Shown: positions 11,466 to 21,999, counted from the stretch's first letter. The stretch: DNA of 64,000 nt from Oreohelix idahoensis (GCA_024509875.1 JAMPIV010004917.1:34782-98781), one strand, 5' to 3'. Notes: generated by a model from the letters alone, not told the origin. A program made the numbers and translations.

Positions 11466-12019
11466 AGACGAAGAACCATCATGTGTTGGATTACTCCGCT
11501 TCTGAGTGTAATTCTGATTACTTCCCCTATTCCAGTTTTGTTGAGCACCCTGAAATTTTTTTTGAAATTAGGGCCATATGGTGTTGCCGAAGCAGCTGGC
11601 AACCCTTCTTTCACTTTAGAATTGCTAACTGTAGCATGGGGATGCGCGGTGGCATACTGACAACAGTATTCCTCCATATCTTTTAAGTTTTTAGGCTTAC
11701 GCTCATGAAGGAATGCAAGAAAAGAATCATTAACAGATGACAAAACCTTATCTCGCAATAATAAGTCCATTAGACCTTCATATGTTTTCTCAGTCTGAGA
11801 CAACTCAACCCATCGTGTAAATGTACGACGTATTTTTGTAACAAAATCAGAGAAATCTACTCCATTTTCTGGCAACATTGTCCTAAAACGAAGACGATAG
11901 TCTTCTTCTTTTAGTTGGTATTTTTTTAGCAATGCTGCTCTGACAACATCATAATTAGTCCTGTCATGTTCGTCTATTGTCATAAGAGTAGTCACTGTGT
12001 CACCTGTAAAAAATTCCAT
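11462..12019 (-). CDS. gag: element A gag, SCAN-like capsid segment
   Basis: A 185-residue frame covers the middle of Gag. From about residue 40 the pattern is YRLRFR...FSDFVTKIRRTFTRWVEL...LLLRDKVL...FLHERKP...DMEEYCCQYA, which follows the helix pattern of the SCAN domain. SCAN, a dimerisation domain of vertebrate zinc-finger proteins, is thought to derive from the capsid C-terminal part of Gmr1-type elements, so finding it here fits the Pol order. The frame leaves the true continuation at an A8 run (plus T8 at 11556-11563, one A short), after which the last residues before the stop are out of frame. It joins the N-terminal part through an A6 run (plus T6 at 12035-12040) with one base too many. 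The upstream ATG is therefore unlikely to be a real start. Confidence 0.8.
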   Translation of the reverse strand: MEFFTGDTVTTLMTIDEHDRTNYDVVRAALLKKYQLKEEDYRLRFRTMLPENGVDFSDFVTKIRRTFTRWVELSQTEKTYEGLMDLLLRDKVLSSVNDSFLAFLHERKPKNLKDMEEYCCQYATAHPHATVSNSKVKEGLPAASATPYGPNFKKNFRVLNKTGIGEVIRITLRSGVIQHMMVLRL

Positions 12020-12026
12020 CAGTTGT

Positions 12027-12799
12027 TCAACATATTTTTTCCTTTTTTATGTTATGCGTATCGCATAAAAATTGGAATCTATCTAGATAATCTGCTACGT
12101 CATCCTTTAAAGGATTGAAATGAGGCAATTTAATCCTATTAACAAACTCCTTTGTCGTACTCGAAGTTGTTTGCTGAGCACCCGTACTCGCCAATTTCAA
12201 TTTCTCTAACTCCAAAGTTGCGAGTCTTTCATCAAGTTCCATCTTCTGTTTTCTTTCCTCATGTTCCATTTTTCTAATTTCAGCCTCAGCTTGAAGTTTT
12301 CTCTCCTCTGCAGCAGCTTGAAGTTTTCTCTCCTCTGCAGCAGCTTGAAGTTTTCTCTCCTCTGCAGCAGCTTGAAGTTTTCTCTCCTCTGCAGCAGCTT
12401 GAGCTTGAATTTTTTTCTCCTCTGCAGCAGCTTGAAGTTTTTTGTCTTCCATTTCCATCTGGAATTTTCTTTCATCAGCCTGAGCTTTTCTCTCCTCAGC
12501 AGCAGCTTGAGCTTTTCTCTCCTCAGCAGCAGCTTGAGCTTTTCTCTCTCCTCAGCAGCAGCTTCTCTTTGATACCTTTTCTCTTCAAGTTCTAATCTTC
12601 TATTCTCAGCATCTAGCTTCTTTAGTTCAGCATCTGCTCTCCTTTGTTCAGCTTCTGCTTTCAATTTAATTTCCTCTTTTTGTTTCTTTTCTTCTGACTT
12701 TAATGCAGTGGCGAATAGAGCAGATGAATATTCTTCCAATTCTTTACCAGACTTACCAAGAGTCAACCCTTGCTGGATGAAGAAATCCAATGTAGACAT
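12027..12799 (-). CDS. gag: element A gag, N-terminal coiled coil (frameshifted)
   Basis: The likely start is the Met of MSTLDFFIQQGL at 12799; an in-frame ATG 57 bases upstream is also possible. After about 40 residues the protein becomes a Lys/Glu/Arg/Ala-rich coiled coil built from near-perfect EERKLQAAA units, encoded by a 27-bp repeat (about 12297-12440) and a related set (about 12478-12560). The last part (VNRIKLPHFNPLKDDVADYLDRFQFLCD) resembles the start of gypsy capsid. A 2-base expansion in a CT tract near 12544-12551 splits the coil between two frames, and an A6 run at 12035-12040 breaks it from the SCAN-like part. Coiled-coil N-termini are common in Gmr1-type and other gypsy Gags. 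Confidence 0.75.
12297..12560 (-). repeat. 27-bp coding minisatellite in gag
   Basis: Tandem 27-bp units (cttgaagttttctctcctct plus gcagcag, and the variant with 'gagc' and 'tcag') repeat at least seven times across two blocks. Each unit encodes nine residues on the minus strand and so keeps the frame. The 2-bp frameshift lies in the outermost unit. Confidence 0.85.
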
Positions 12800-14340
12800 T
12801 CTGTCTAATGAGATCAGTAACCTGAAAAATTCAACAATTACCTTATCCCACTTCAATGGGAGACAAGTCTGAAATGCTAGACTTGTATACTCACTTCACT
12901 TTATTTCACTCTCTTAGTCTTAGACAAAGACCTTGTATGGTCCTCTTGTTTATAATGTAACAAAAAATCACTTGAGTACCTGTGGAAAATAATTCCTTTA
13001 TATCCCACTCACTATGGGCACAAGTCTTTTTTTTTTTTATAAAGAACTTGAATATGTATTTCACCTTGTCTCAATCTTTGTGGATAACAAGTCTTTTATC
13101 AAAGAACTTGTATAAATATCTTAGATAATAATATTTTATTAACAATCTCTATATGAAGAGTGTACCTTATCAATAACAATAATAATACATGACCAAGTAT
13201 ATGTATGTAGACTGTGTATGACAATAATGTAGAACAATCATAAATACAAAAACAAAGATACAGAACAATGACCGAAAACGTTCGCGGAAGTCAAATAAAC
13301 AATACAGCAAAAAGTAAAGAAAATGTTACACAAATGTGTAATGATGACCGCGAAAAATAAACAAGACAAATGGCAACACTGTTATAAACGAAAAGGTGTA
13401 AAGAAATAAACGGAAGGAATGAGAGAAGAACAGATACAAACAAAATTAATCGAAAATCAAAGAACAGAAAAATAACGAAAACAACACTAACTGATGTCGT
13501 CACAGCTAAAAAAAAAAATAGCAACAAAAGTCGCTAGCAAATTTCAATTAAGAAAATTGCAATCCCTACAGAACGCTTACAGTAACCCTCGATTAAGTGG
13601 CATATTTACCGTAAGACCCACCAACCGAAAACCCGCAAAAGAACACAAGAAAAATACACAAAAATAGTACAATTAACATAAATAGCAATCAATTCAATGT
13701 GTTGCAAAACAAGTTCAGTCACAGCTGAAACTAAAGTAAATTTCTTGCTCCTTGCGAACACAGAAACAAAATGTCAAGCGCGCACTGAATGTCAAATCCA
13801 CTGTAGCATAAAGTGGTATTCACGAACAAAAGTTACTATGACCTTCTCGTATCTTGCACATAGAATGTTTACAATTTCCACGTACTGTTTACAAACACTT
13901 GACCCCGAACAATATAGCTTGAATGCTCGGGCGTAGAAATGTCTGTTGTTGACTGAAACGTGTAAACGACAAGCGGTACCGTTTACAAAAAGGGACTCGA
14001 CTTGCAGTTGTGGTCCACGTAGCAAATGATTAGATGTTAACTTCAGTACTTGTCCTGTTGTGGTTTATGCAGCATTATAACATAAATGCTAGCACTGTTT
14101 ATCTGGGTCAACAGTTGATGACCTATTTCTGTCCTGTTGTAGCCAAAACTTGCAAGTGTAGAATTAGCGATGTGTGTTACAGCTATCCAGTGTGTAGCTT
14201 AGACCCACAGATCAGAAATGTAATGTGTACTTGTCCTTCTCACGCAAATAGCCCCATGAAATGTAAATTTCTGGACCACATTAATGTCATCAATAATGTT
14301 AATTGCTCGCTCTGTCCACAAGAAATGTATCAGAAGAGCC
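12800..14340 (-). other. element A 5' untranslated leader
   Basis: About 1.5 kb lie between the 5' LTR and the Gag start. This is long for an LTR element, AT-rich and without a recognisable coding frame. Several scattered 60-120 residue frames on both strands show no protein pattern. It could hold packaging or splice signals, none of which I can identify. Confidence 0.6.
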
Positions 14341-14358
14341 CACGTAACTGGTCCACCA
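14341..14358 (-). promoter_or_regulatory. candidate primer binding site
   Basis: Reading into the element from the 5' LTR, four T bases are followed by TGGTGGACCAGTTACGTG. The TGG matches a tRNA 3' CCA. I could not match the next bases to a tRNA I recall, so the primer is unidentified and the site is tentative. Confidence 0.4.
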
Positions 14359-14362
14359 AAAA

Positions 14363-15517
14363 TGTAACTGTACTTTTTCTCTTGTTGAGGTGATCACTGG
14401 CCCAAGACAGTATACATGTTGTTAGGTGTGTAGTGCGAGCGTATGATGAACTGAGTGTGGGTGCGAATGAAGGCGCGAATGTGTTTAGGCTCGTATGTAT
14501 GTAGACCCTGCAACCCATACACTCACATGCAGTAGTCAAGGATGCTTGGACACTGCAGGCACGTTTCAAAACATTTATTGACGAGAACACACATGGTATC
14601 AACAGGAACAGTCAGTGTAAACAAGATCATGGTGACCGGAAATCGATAGGTATACATTAGGCATTCAGCAAGCTGGTAAACATTTGAATATTCGTGCATG
14701 GTCAATACAATGTTCTTCAATAAGGACAGTTCGTGGCGTCGCCCTGGGATTACTGACTAAACGCGTCAGATACCTTAATCACTTTGACACATAGGTGCAA
14801 CTTGGCATTCCCCGCCAATTGCACATTATCAGGCTGTAGTATAATAGCCGAAAACACAGGCCTCGTTCTGACGTCGGCTGTGTACTTCTGATAAGCAGGT
14901 TACCATCAACCCTGCAGTAATGCTTATTGTAGACATAAATATGCCGCCAATCTGCGGCTCCCACAATATATCTTCGTCACTGGATTTCTGGATGGTATGA
15001 AGACTAATAGTCTTGGATGGCTACCTTGAGCACAAAATATAAGTTCTGAAATGGAGGACCGGTGAGCTGCAGTTCACAGACTAGGCAATCTTCTAACATG
15101 TTCTGCTACCGAAAGCATAGTAATGGAAAAAGTCGGTATTACCTGTAACCGAGTCCACAGAACTTAACAAGGAACTCTGCTGTCATTCCAACGCACAGAG
15201 ATTCACTGGGGAAAACTGCCAGTGCAGTCACTTCGAAGATTCTCCCCGAAAAACAAAATGGACTCTCGTCCCTTCAGAAACCAGGACACTTCCCGGCTTG
15301 CCGGAAGTCTAACTCAACTACCGCTTAAAAAAACCTGCCCATTGGCATACGCCCGAACTGTCTACCTTTGACCCTAAAGGTCAAACACAATGAATGAATA
15401 AACAAGGGAAGACAACCCCTAATCAACCTGACATCGCAGGTAAAGACACAATTATTCTTATGATAAAAACATAAGCAAATAACTTGACAGATGACTCCGT
15501 CAAAAATGACAGCAACA
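14363..15517 (-). repeat. element A 5' LTR
   Basis: It is 1155 bp long with the same ends as the left LTR and holds the element promoter. AATAAA on the minus strand is at 14574-14579. About ten substitutions separate it from the other LTR. TATA-like sequence occurs on the element strand (for example GCTATTATAC near 14840), but no start site can be assigned. Confidence 0.95.
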
Positions 15518-15522
15518 CTTGT
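15518..15522. repeat. target site duplication, right (CTTGT)
   Basis: CTTGT directly follows the right LTR and is identical to 6117-6121. Confidence 0.9.
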
Positions 15523-16690
15523 ATGAAAACCAACACAAGATTTAATGACATCATGGACTCATAAGTACCATAACAAATGATGTCATTGGTTTATAACTAG
15601 TGTTTGTGTACTAATGTAACCGTGCCAGTGTTTCTTATTTACTTGTAGAACTGGGCACGGCACAATTTAGGGATTATGTGACAGTGCGGGGTAGATTATA
15701 TTATGTGTTACTAGAGAGTGAGTTGTATGACTGGCTTGAAGTCCGCCAGAGGTCTTGATTCCTCTCCTCTATTTTTGGGGAGCCAAGTTCGTTTGTTTGT
15801 TTTAAGTCCTTCAAAGAAGATGTTGTGTTTGTTTTAGGTAAGGTAAGGTGTTGAGAAATTCCTGCATGGTCCTTAAATACGTCTTACATTTCCACAGTAA
15901 AAGGTCATTCAAGTTCCTCAAAAGCAGGTGTAATTTTCCAAGAACGTATTTTATTTGCAACAACAGTTCAACCAAAACGAACAAAATACAAAGCAGATAT
16001 TTACAGGCATGGAATTCATATTCAGCAAGGTGGTTCTTTTCTTAGTATTTCAGTCAATGTACTTCTTTACTTTTGGGCAATAAAGAACATAGTTTTCTCT
16101 GCACAATATACATCGAGTTTGGGGTAAGGCATAACAGTCTATAGCATGTCTACTTACGATCTGGTTGAAAAATCGTGGGAAAACACCGTTCGTTTCATCT
16201 TGGTTATCATACTGATACTAGCTTCTGCACATTGAAAGCTAACTAGGTGAAAAATCCTCAAAACTATCTAGTCCCACAGTCTAGAATAGAATTAGTTTGC
16301 AGTAAAAACCACTGCTTGATCCACATGATCAAAGCGTTATCTAGACACATCTGTTCTCATCAGGCTTATCAAATCAACTGACTCTTTCCCGGGGAATTTC
16401 GCTGGGGTCGCGTGATTCAGCTCGCTGAGCCTAATCATTGAACTAAAGGATATCACGTGTCTAAGCGTGATATCTTGAACTGCATCTTTTTATGACGCTC
16501 CGCTAACCTCATAAAATATACCACTGCTTAACTTTTTATTTATATTATATCTATTGTCTGTTTCCTACCAATTATCAGTCTATGTTATATTTGGGTTTTA
16601 GTTATAGACCTATAGTCTGTTTTAGACAAAATAGCGGTATACACGGCCACACTAACTAGTCTATACAAGTACTTAGTGTATCAGACTTGC
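15523..16690. other. no feature recognised
   Basis: AT-rich sequence with no coding pattern. A short inverted repeat GATATCACG ... CGTGATATC with an 8-bp spacer lies near 16449-16474. Confidence 0.4.
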
Positions 16691-17810
16691 TGAAGTACTT
16701 TCTAACCTAAGGGCGGCGTAGTAAGCCATACGGTCACAGGGTATCTCTAAGTCAAGGAAGTTCTGATGAAAACTTTTGTCGTACTGAGAACGTTGAAGAA
16801 ATACAACCCTTCTCTGTTTGAGTTGATCATCAGTTAACAATTGTCGCATGAAAATGTCTGTTGTCTAATCTCCGCAGGGTACTGGCCAGACTGGATATCT
16901 TCACGAAATGTTCTTGATATGTAGACTCATTATCTTGAGTATGTAATCGGGATTCATAAAATTTACTTTGGAGTCTGCTTCATAGAATGCGCTTAAGAGT
17001 GTGTTGTACTTGGTATAAATATGAGATTCAACCTTTGAGCACGTTATCTTGACTTCAGATAGTACACGTCCGATGGAGCTGAACGTGATATGAGTAATCA
17101 ACTGTTAGCTTTAGCTTGACTCCTGTAGTAAGCTCTCGGTGAAGCTGAACTTGATATTTAAATAAGCAATCAACTGTGAGCTTTAGATTGACTCATGTAG
17201 TAGCTTTTGATGAATTTGAACTTGATTTAAATATGTATTGAACGTGTGCGCATGTGACAAAAAATGCTGCGTCCACCTTCTTGAGCGTGGGCGAGAAATA
17301 TTCCTTTTTATGTGGGGAACGAAGAATGTCCTATGGCAAATTCTGCTAGCCAAATGTCCGTTTTTTGATAACTTATTTCTGGTAAGACGTCAGAAACGTA
17401 GCGTGTAGACTCAGACTTCTGATGGGGCTGAAGACACACAAAAGTCTTCGTAAGTTTTCACACTTAATATCACTGGATGACTTTCTTTTATTCTACTTCT
17501 CACTATTGATCTATTTGAGTTCGATTCTAATGATGTAAAATATATTGTGCATGAGAGAGTGTGCATATGGAAGACTATGATGATGATTCAACAAGCTAGA
17601 TGACGGTGAAGTGTGAACTATTAATTACTTCCTATCAGTCTATCATCTTAGAGAAAAATCGTCTGATTTTATTAATCATTTATGAGAAGAATGAATTGAA
17701 AAACTATCTTTCGCACATTTAGCTGTGAGGTTAGGATGAATAAAGAATAATAAAAAAGTATTAATAATCTGTATACGATCAACTAACCTTCTTTTCCCTT
17801 CGCAACATCC
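16690..17810 (+). repeat. left arm of imperfect inverted repeat
   Basis: Matches the reverse complement of 19255-20470 with many substitutions and indels. Examples are 'gggtactggccagactgg' near 16877 against 'ccagtctggccagtaccc' near 20066, and 'gctgtgaggttaggatgaat' near 17723 against its complement near 19330. No protein pattern. Likely two opposed copies of one transposon, or a fold-back element. Confidence 0.65.
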
Positions 17811-18539
17811 TTTAAGAACACAATACACATAGATATGAAATATTTATACACACTGAATTAATTGCAGGCTATGCTTTAGAGATTTTTTTTCTCTACAACC
17901 CAATGTTAAAAAATTGGATTCCTCTCTCTAGCGAGCAGCGCGGTATATTATATCTCTAAAAGTTAAATGTGGGTACCTTGGACCGGTGACGTACAACTAC
18001 CCTAAAACAACCAATGGCTAATAGTCCCTCTGGTCACTCATTCCCACGATCTCTCTTGTCCCATGTCAGTCCAAAAATGGGTGGGGCAATTCACGACCAA
18101 CTTTTGTTGCCGAGCTTGCCTGACAAACAGGTGTTGAGATAATTGGCTGGCCAATGCCAAAAATCTACCCCGCCTTCCAACTGTCATATCGCTCTCTGGC
18201 GCTTTCGCCCAGCGTGTCAAGCTTTGTTCAATGCTGCTAGGGGCGGCCTTTGTCGACTCGGTCCATTGTTGCTTCCGCGCTAACAAGTTTCTTTGTCGTG
18301 CCGGGCCCTATTGTATTTAGCGCAACAGTGACCGTGTTTTGTTTAAACAATGGCTCAGTCCTGAATGGTGTCCACCTGGCGTCTCTCAAAATAATAGTAT
18401 CCCAAGCTGGTATAGGTGAGAGTTATTTACACAGAAACTGGTGATCAAAGAATGTTTTTTTTTTCAGTCCGGGCTGGGGTTTCACAAGATAAGGATAAAT
18501 CAAGGTGTGTTTAACAAGTGGTTGAAGTAACAAGAAGAG
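17811..18539. other. spacer between inverted arms, no gene
   Basis: More GC-rich than its surroundings from about 18000 to 18400. Short frames on both strands resemble no known protein. Confidence 0.35.
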
Positions 18540-18880
18540 ACATGGTACGCAACCAGACAATCCGTCAAGGCCTTAAATCCCACCCCTGCAGACCCAAGTA
18601 GAACAGTCCCAACTAAGATGGTTTGGCTATGTCTGCAGAATGGGAGAAGATCGGCTACCACGACAAGCATGGGAAACAAAGAGCCAAGGATACAGACCCC
18701 CAGGACGACCCAGAGTCCGCTGGGAGGACAACATTAGACAATCTTTGAAGGACCGAGGACTAGAATGGAACCAGGCCAGGAGGAAGACAGCCGACAGGAT
18801 AGTCTGGCGCTCTCTCTTCCACACCTCTACACCTCACGGTAGAAGGGGAACGACTAAGTAAGTAAGTGTTTAACAAGGTG
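18540..18880 (+). pseudogene. LINE 3' end with (TAAG)n tail
   Basis: The plus strand encodes the C-terminal tail of a non-LTR retrotransposon: WFGYVCRMGEDRLPRQAWE, then PPGRPRVRWEDNIRQSL, then a short basic end (HTSTPHGRRGTTK). The stop lies in a TAAGTAAGTAAGT tail typical of LINE 3' termini. It is strongly 5'-truncated, with only about 85 codons kept. The RWxGHV-type helix plus GRPRxRWxDN tail is shared across RTE-like clades, so the subfamily is not certain. Confidence 0.7.
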
Positions 18881-19039
18881 GGAAACTGAATAAAAAGAAT
18901 GTGGTTTTTTAGATACCATATGTAAGTAATCAAAAACGATGAAATAGCAAATGTTGGGTGAAAGAGCACAATGTTTGAGAAAATAAAATAAGAAAGATGT
19001 AGGAAAAGTTAGAGCGATAAGGCATTGGCGCTCGTTTAT

Positions 19040-19254
19040 CACAGTGATTCACACCCACAGGTGATAATTAGATTATCGCATCAGCTGGCCCCTGTCTGTC
19101 TGCGTAGTCATTCTGGGCAGAAGGCATTAGCCAGGGTAATTCACATATTTGTGAGTGAAGTTTCATAAAGATGCCGGCGGAAATATTACCGCATGATTTG
19201 AAAGAGGTCACGCGTTGGAATATTAAATTTAATATTTTAAAACACGTGAGGGAT
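19040..19254 (-). repeat. terminal segment of family P
   Basis: The reverse complement matches 29637-29850 and, more briefly, 35040-35100. The match includes a perfect 18-bp palindrome AATATTAAATTTAATATT (19219-19236) followed by a CGCGTGACCTCTTTCAAAT type sequence. This segment caps the right inverted arm. Confidence 0.6.
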
Positions 19255-20470
19255 ATTTTGAAGGGAAAAGAAGGTTAGTATATCTTATACAGATTATTAA
19301 TACTTTATTATTATTCTTTATTCATCTTAACCTCACAGCTAAATGTGCGAAGGATAGTTTTTCAATTAATTCTTCTCATAAATGCTTAATAAAATTAGAA
19401 GATTTTCCTCTAAAATGATAGGCTGATATGAAGCAATTAATAGTTCATACTTCACCTTTTCCTTTACCTTCATCTAGCTTGTTAAATCATCATCATAGTC
19501 TTTCATACGCACACACTCGCATGCACAATATATTTAACATCATAGAGATCAATAGTGAGAAGTAGAATAAATGCGAAAACTTACGAAGACTTTTGTATGT
19601 CTTCAGTCCATCAGAAGTCTACACGCTACGTGTCTGACGTCTAACCAGAAAAAAGTTACCAAAACGGACATTTGGTTTGCAAAATTCGCTATAGGATATT
19701 CTTCGTTCCTCACTTAAAAAGGAATGTTTCTTGCTACGCTCAAGAAGGTGGACGCAGCATTTTTCGTCAACATATATCACACGCGCACAAGTTCAAGACA
19801 TAGTTATAACAAGTTCCAGTCACTCGAAAACTTACTACAGGAGTCAAGCTAAAGCACACAGTTGATTACTCATATCAAGCTCAGCTCCATCGGAAGCGTG
19901 CTATCTGAAGTCAAGCTAAAGAGCTCAAAAGTTGAATCTCATATTTATACCAAGTGCAACACACTCTTAACCGCATTCTATGAAGCAGACTCCAAAGTAT
20001 ATTTTATGAATCACGATTACATACTCAATGAGTCTTTATATCAAGAACGTTTCGTGAAGATATCCAGTCTGGCCAGTACCCTGCGGAGATTAGACAACAG
20101 ACATTTTCATCTTCTTCTTCTTCTTCCGTCCTTAGCCACCGACCGTCAAAGCAGTCAGTGGCCATTACGCCTAGTGGCGTCTTAGGGCAACAGCAGATAG
20201 ATTTTCTTTGCCATTATTTCCCATCACGCCTAATGGCGTCTTTAGGGCAACGGCAAATCAACCCATTTGCTGTTGTTTCCGTAATCGAAATGACTGGCAA
20301 ACGGAGACATTTTCATACGACAACTATTAACTGTTGATCACGCTACAGAGATATACTCAAACAGTGAAGTTAACGCCAAATTTATTTAAATCGTCAACGT
20401 TCTCAGTGCGACAACAGTTTCCATCATAACGTCCTCGACTTAGAGATACCCCACTCGACATAACACATAA
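19255..20470 (-). repeat. right arm of imperfect inverted repeat
   Basis: The partner of 16690-17810. It is longer than the left arm mainly because a SINE-like element (20111-20304) has inserted into it. The open frame within it mirrors the frame on the left arm and is not a recognised protein. Confidence 0.65.
20099..20316 (-). mobile_element. short SINE-like insertion with 12-bp target duplication
   Basis: AGACATTTTCAT occurs at 20099-20110 and 20305-20316, bracketing 194 bp absent from the left arm. Read on the minus strand the insert ends in a (GAA)n tail. It contains two related internal units (each with GTTGCCCTAA-like then GACGCCA-like then TAGGCGT/TTAGGCGT sequence), so it is dimeric. 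No clear tRNA-like A/B boxes were found, so its origin is unknown. Confidence 0.7.
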
Positions 20471-20779
20471 CAACTTGCAACATCCTATGTATACATGTGA
20501 ATCATCGTATCCGGCAGAAGCGTTTAGAGACACATGGACTGTGTAGATTTCTCACCATTTTGGTAACTCTTATCATAACACATCATCATCATTTCGCTTT
20601 ACACAAGCTCATTCGTAATTAACTACTACTTAATTAACTACAATATTAATATCTCATCTGTGTGTTTTGTGTGAATCGTCTTCTACCATCATCATGTTCT
20701 AACCATTACTAACCCTATATGTGTAGATATTTAATTGATAAACCCAATATTCGTTTGATCATTATCTAGTTTGTTAATG

Positions 20780-21090
20780 TATCACTCGTGCTGTCGGTGT
20801 TAAATGTTTACATATAGGAAAATTTCTACACTCAGCTGAGGTTGGGGGCTATTTCTGTTACGGGATCTAAGGGCAGAAGGTAAGGTCGTCGGGAAACAGA
20901 ACTCTTTCCATAATTAACTAGAAAACACTGTCCAGTGGAAAGCATTCGCATTCCCGTCTTCTTGTCCCTATCTCGAATAGGTCTTTATTCTTTCTTAACG
21001 AGCCAATTTCTAGAGACCTTCTACCTAATATCTCATAGGCTATTCCTGGCAAAAAATACTGTCGTAGTTGCCCCAATACTCACCACACGA
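20780..21090 (+). repeat. inverted partner of 5576-5905
   Basis: Nearly identical to the reverse complement of 5576-5905. It sits just right of the inverted-arm structure. Confidence 0.65.
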
Positions 21091-21119
21091 CAATCTCCCA
21101 GACTGATTTATCAGGCATC

Positions 21120-21480
21120 AAATCTGGCCTTCCTATGTGTCGATCGTGCGAGACCGTGCTTACCCAGGTGGTCAGACTGATTCAGTTGATAAGCGTATCA
21201 CCCGCTAAGGTAAGTAATTATCCCGGCGGAATGTAACCAGTCTTGGATCGGCTTCAGAGCACAATGTAAAAGACAAAGATAGCCTCATAGCAGATACTTC
21301 CGTAGGGGAGTTGAGTGTTAGAGACTTCACTCTAGTGATCCAACATACAGAGTAACAAGAATGAAGAAGCATGATTTATGCCAAATAAAAGCGATTGAAT
21401 GGAAAAAAGAGAAAAATGAAGAAAAAAAGATAGTTCCGGAGTGGCTAAAAGTGTGAGAGAGCCACGAAAAGAACACGTAC
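21120..21480 (+). repeat. repeat shared with 29880-30250
   Basis: Shares long blocks with 29880-30250 in the same orientation, such as 'gtgttagagacttca', 'gatttatgccaaataaaagc' and 'tccgtaggggag'. Non-coding. Confidence 0.6.
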
Positions 21481-21699
21481 ACACGTTTTGTCACAAGTCT
21501 TCATCTGATTTCCTGATTCCCCGTTTTTCTTCTTACTAGAACTAGTAGTCATGTTGTAATATTATCATGCTACAAAATGTCTTTAACAAGTCCTCATCTG
21601 ATTTCCTGATTCTCCTATGCATCAAAGAAATTTATGTCAAGAATTGTCTTTCTATTGCTGCAATAGATATAAGTTAAAGATTTACAGATCTTCCTGTAT

Positions 21700-21990
21700 T
21701 GAAGCTTGCAAAGTGACCAATGTGGAACTGATGGCAATAACCAGAGAAGTGCCAACTGAACAAAGGATGAGAAGAAGACGCTGGAAATGGATGGGGCACA
21801 TACTTAGAAACATACTGATAGAATTATTATGCAATGCTTTGTTCTGGAATCCCAGTAGAGGCTGACTGAAGAACACACGAAGAATATACGAGGTGACGGA
21901 AATTGAAAAAACAAGAGATGATGGCACAGTACAGGTGATATTTCTTTGTTGCAGGCTTTTGCTCTTTGAGGAGCTAAAGTGTGTTGACAT
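21700..21990 (+). pseudogene. RTE/SR2-like LINE 3' end, degraded
   Basis: Encodes CKVTNVELMAITREVPTEQ, then RMRRRRWKWMGHILRN, then LFWNPSRG and a stop, aligning to the LINE at 51860-52010. The GKRGRGRPK tail is lost. The following 3' untranslated part matches the same family, including GATGATGGCACAG and the GGAGCTAAAG block. Confidence 0.65.
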
Positions 21991-21999
21991 ATTAATTGA

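Larger units (their letters stand above)
6122..15517 (-). mobile_element. element A: complete Gmr1-type LTR retrotransposon
   Basis: This is a 9396-bp element read on the minus strand. It has two 1155-bp LTRs (TGT...ACA ends), a perfect 5-bp target duplication, a polypurine tract next to the 3' LTR, Gag, and a Pol with protease, integrase, reverse transcriptase and RNase H in that order. Integrase ahead of RT is the Ty1/copia order, yet the RT (YLDD, FLGH) and integrase (GPY/F module) are Ty3/gypsy-like. This combination defines the Gmr1-type group. By my reading the LTRs differ by about ten substitutions and no indels, so insertion was recent on the scale of element decay. Four small indels break the coding region (see Gag and Pol). 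It lies 3' to 5' relative to the window. Confidence 0.93.

Noticed and set aside
11462..12551. Programmed ribosomal frameshifting between Gag and Pol
   Set aside because: Several breaks of mixed direction occur, including inside Gag and between RT and RNase H, which fits indels better than a single programmed site. It cannot be fully excluded at the T8 run.
12297..12560. CRISPR-like array of 27-bp repeats
   Set aside because: There are no unique spacers; the units are contiguous and code for a coiled coil inside Gag.
20935..21180. Protein-coding gene conserved with 5563-5745
   Set aside because: The similarity extends through non-coding sequence on both sides and reflects an inverted DNA repeat, not protein-level conservation.
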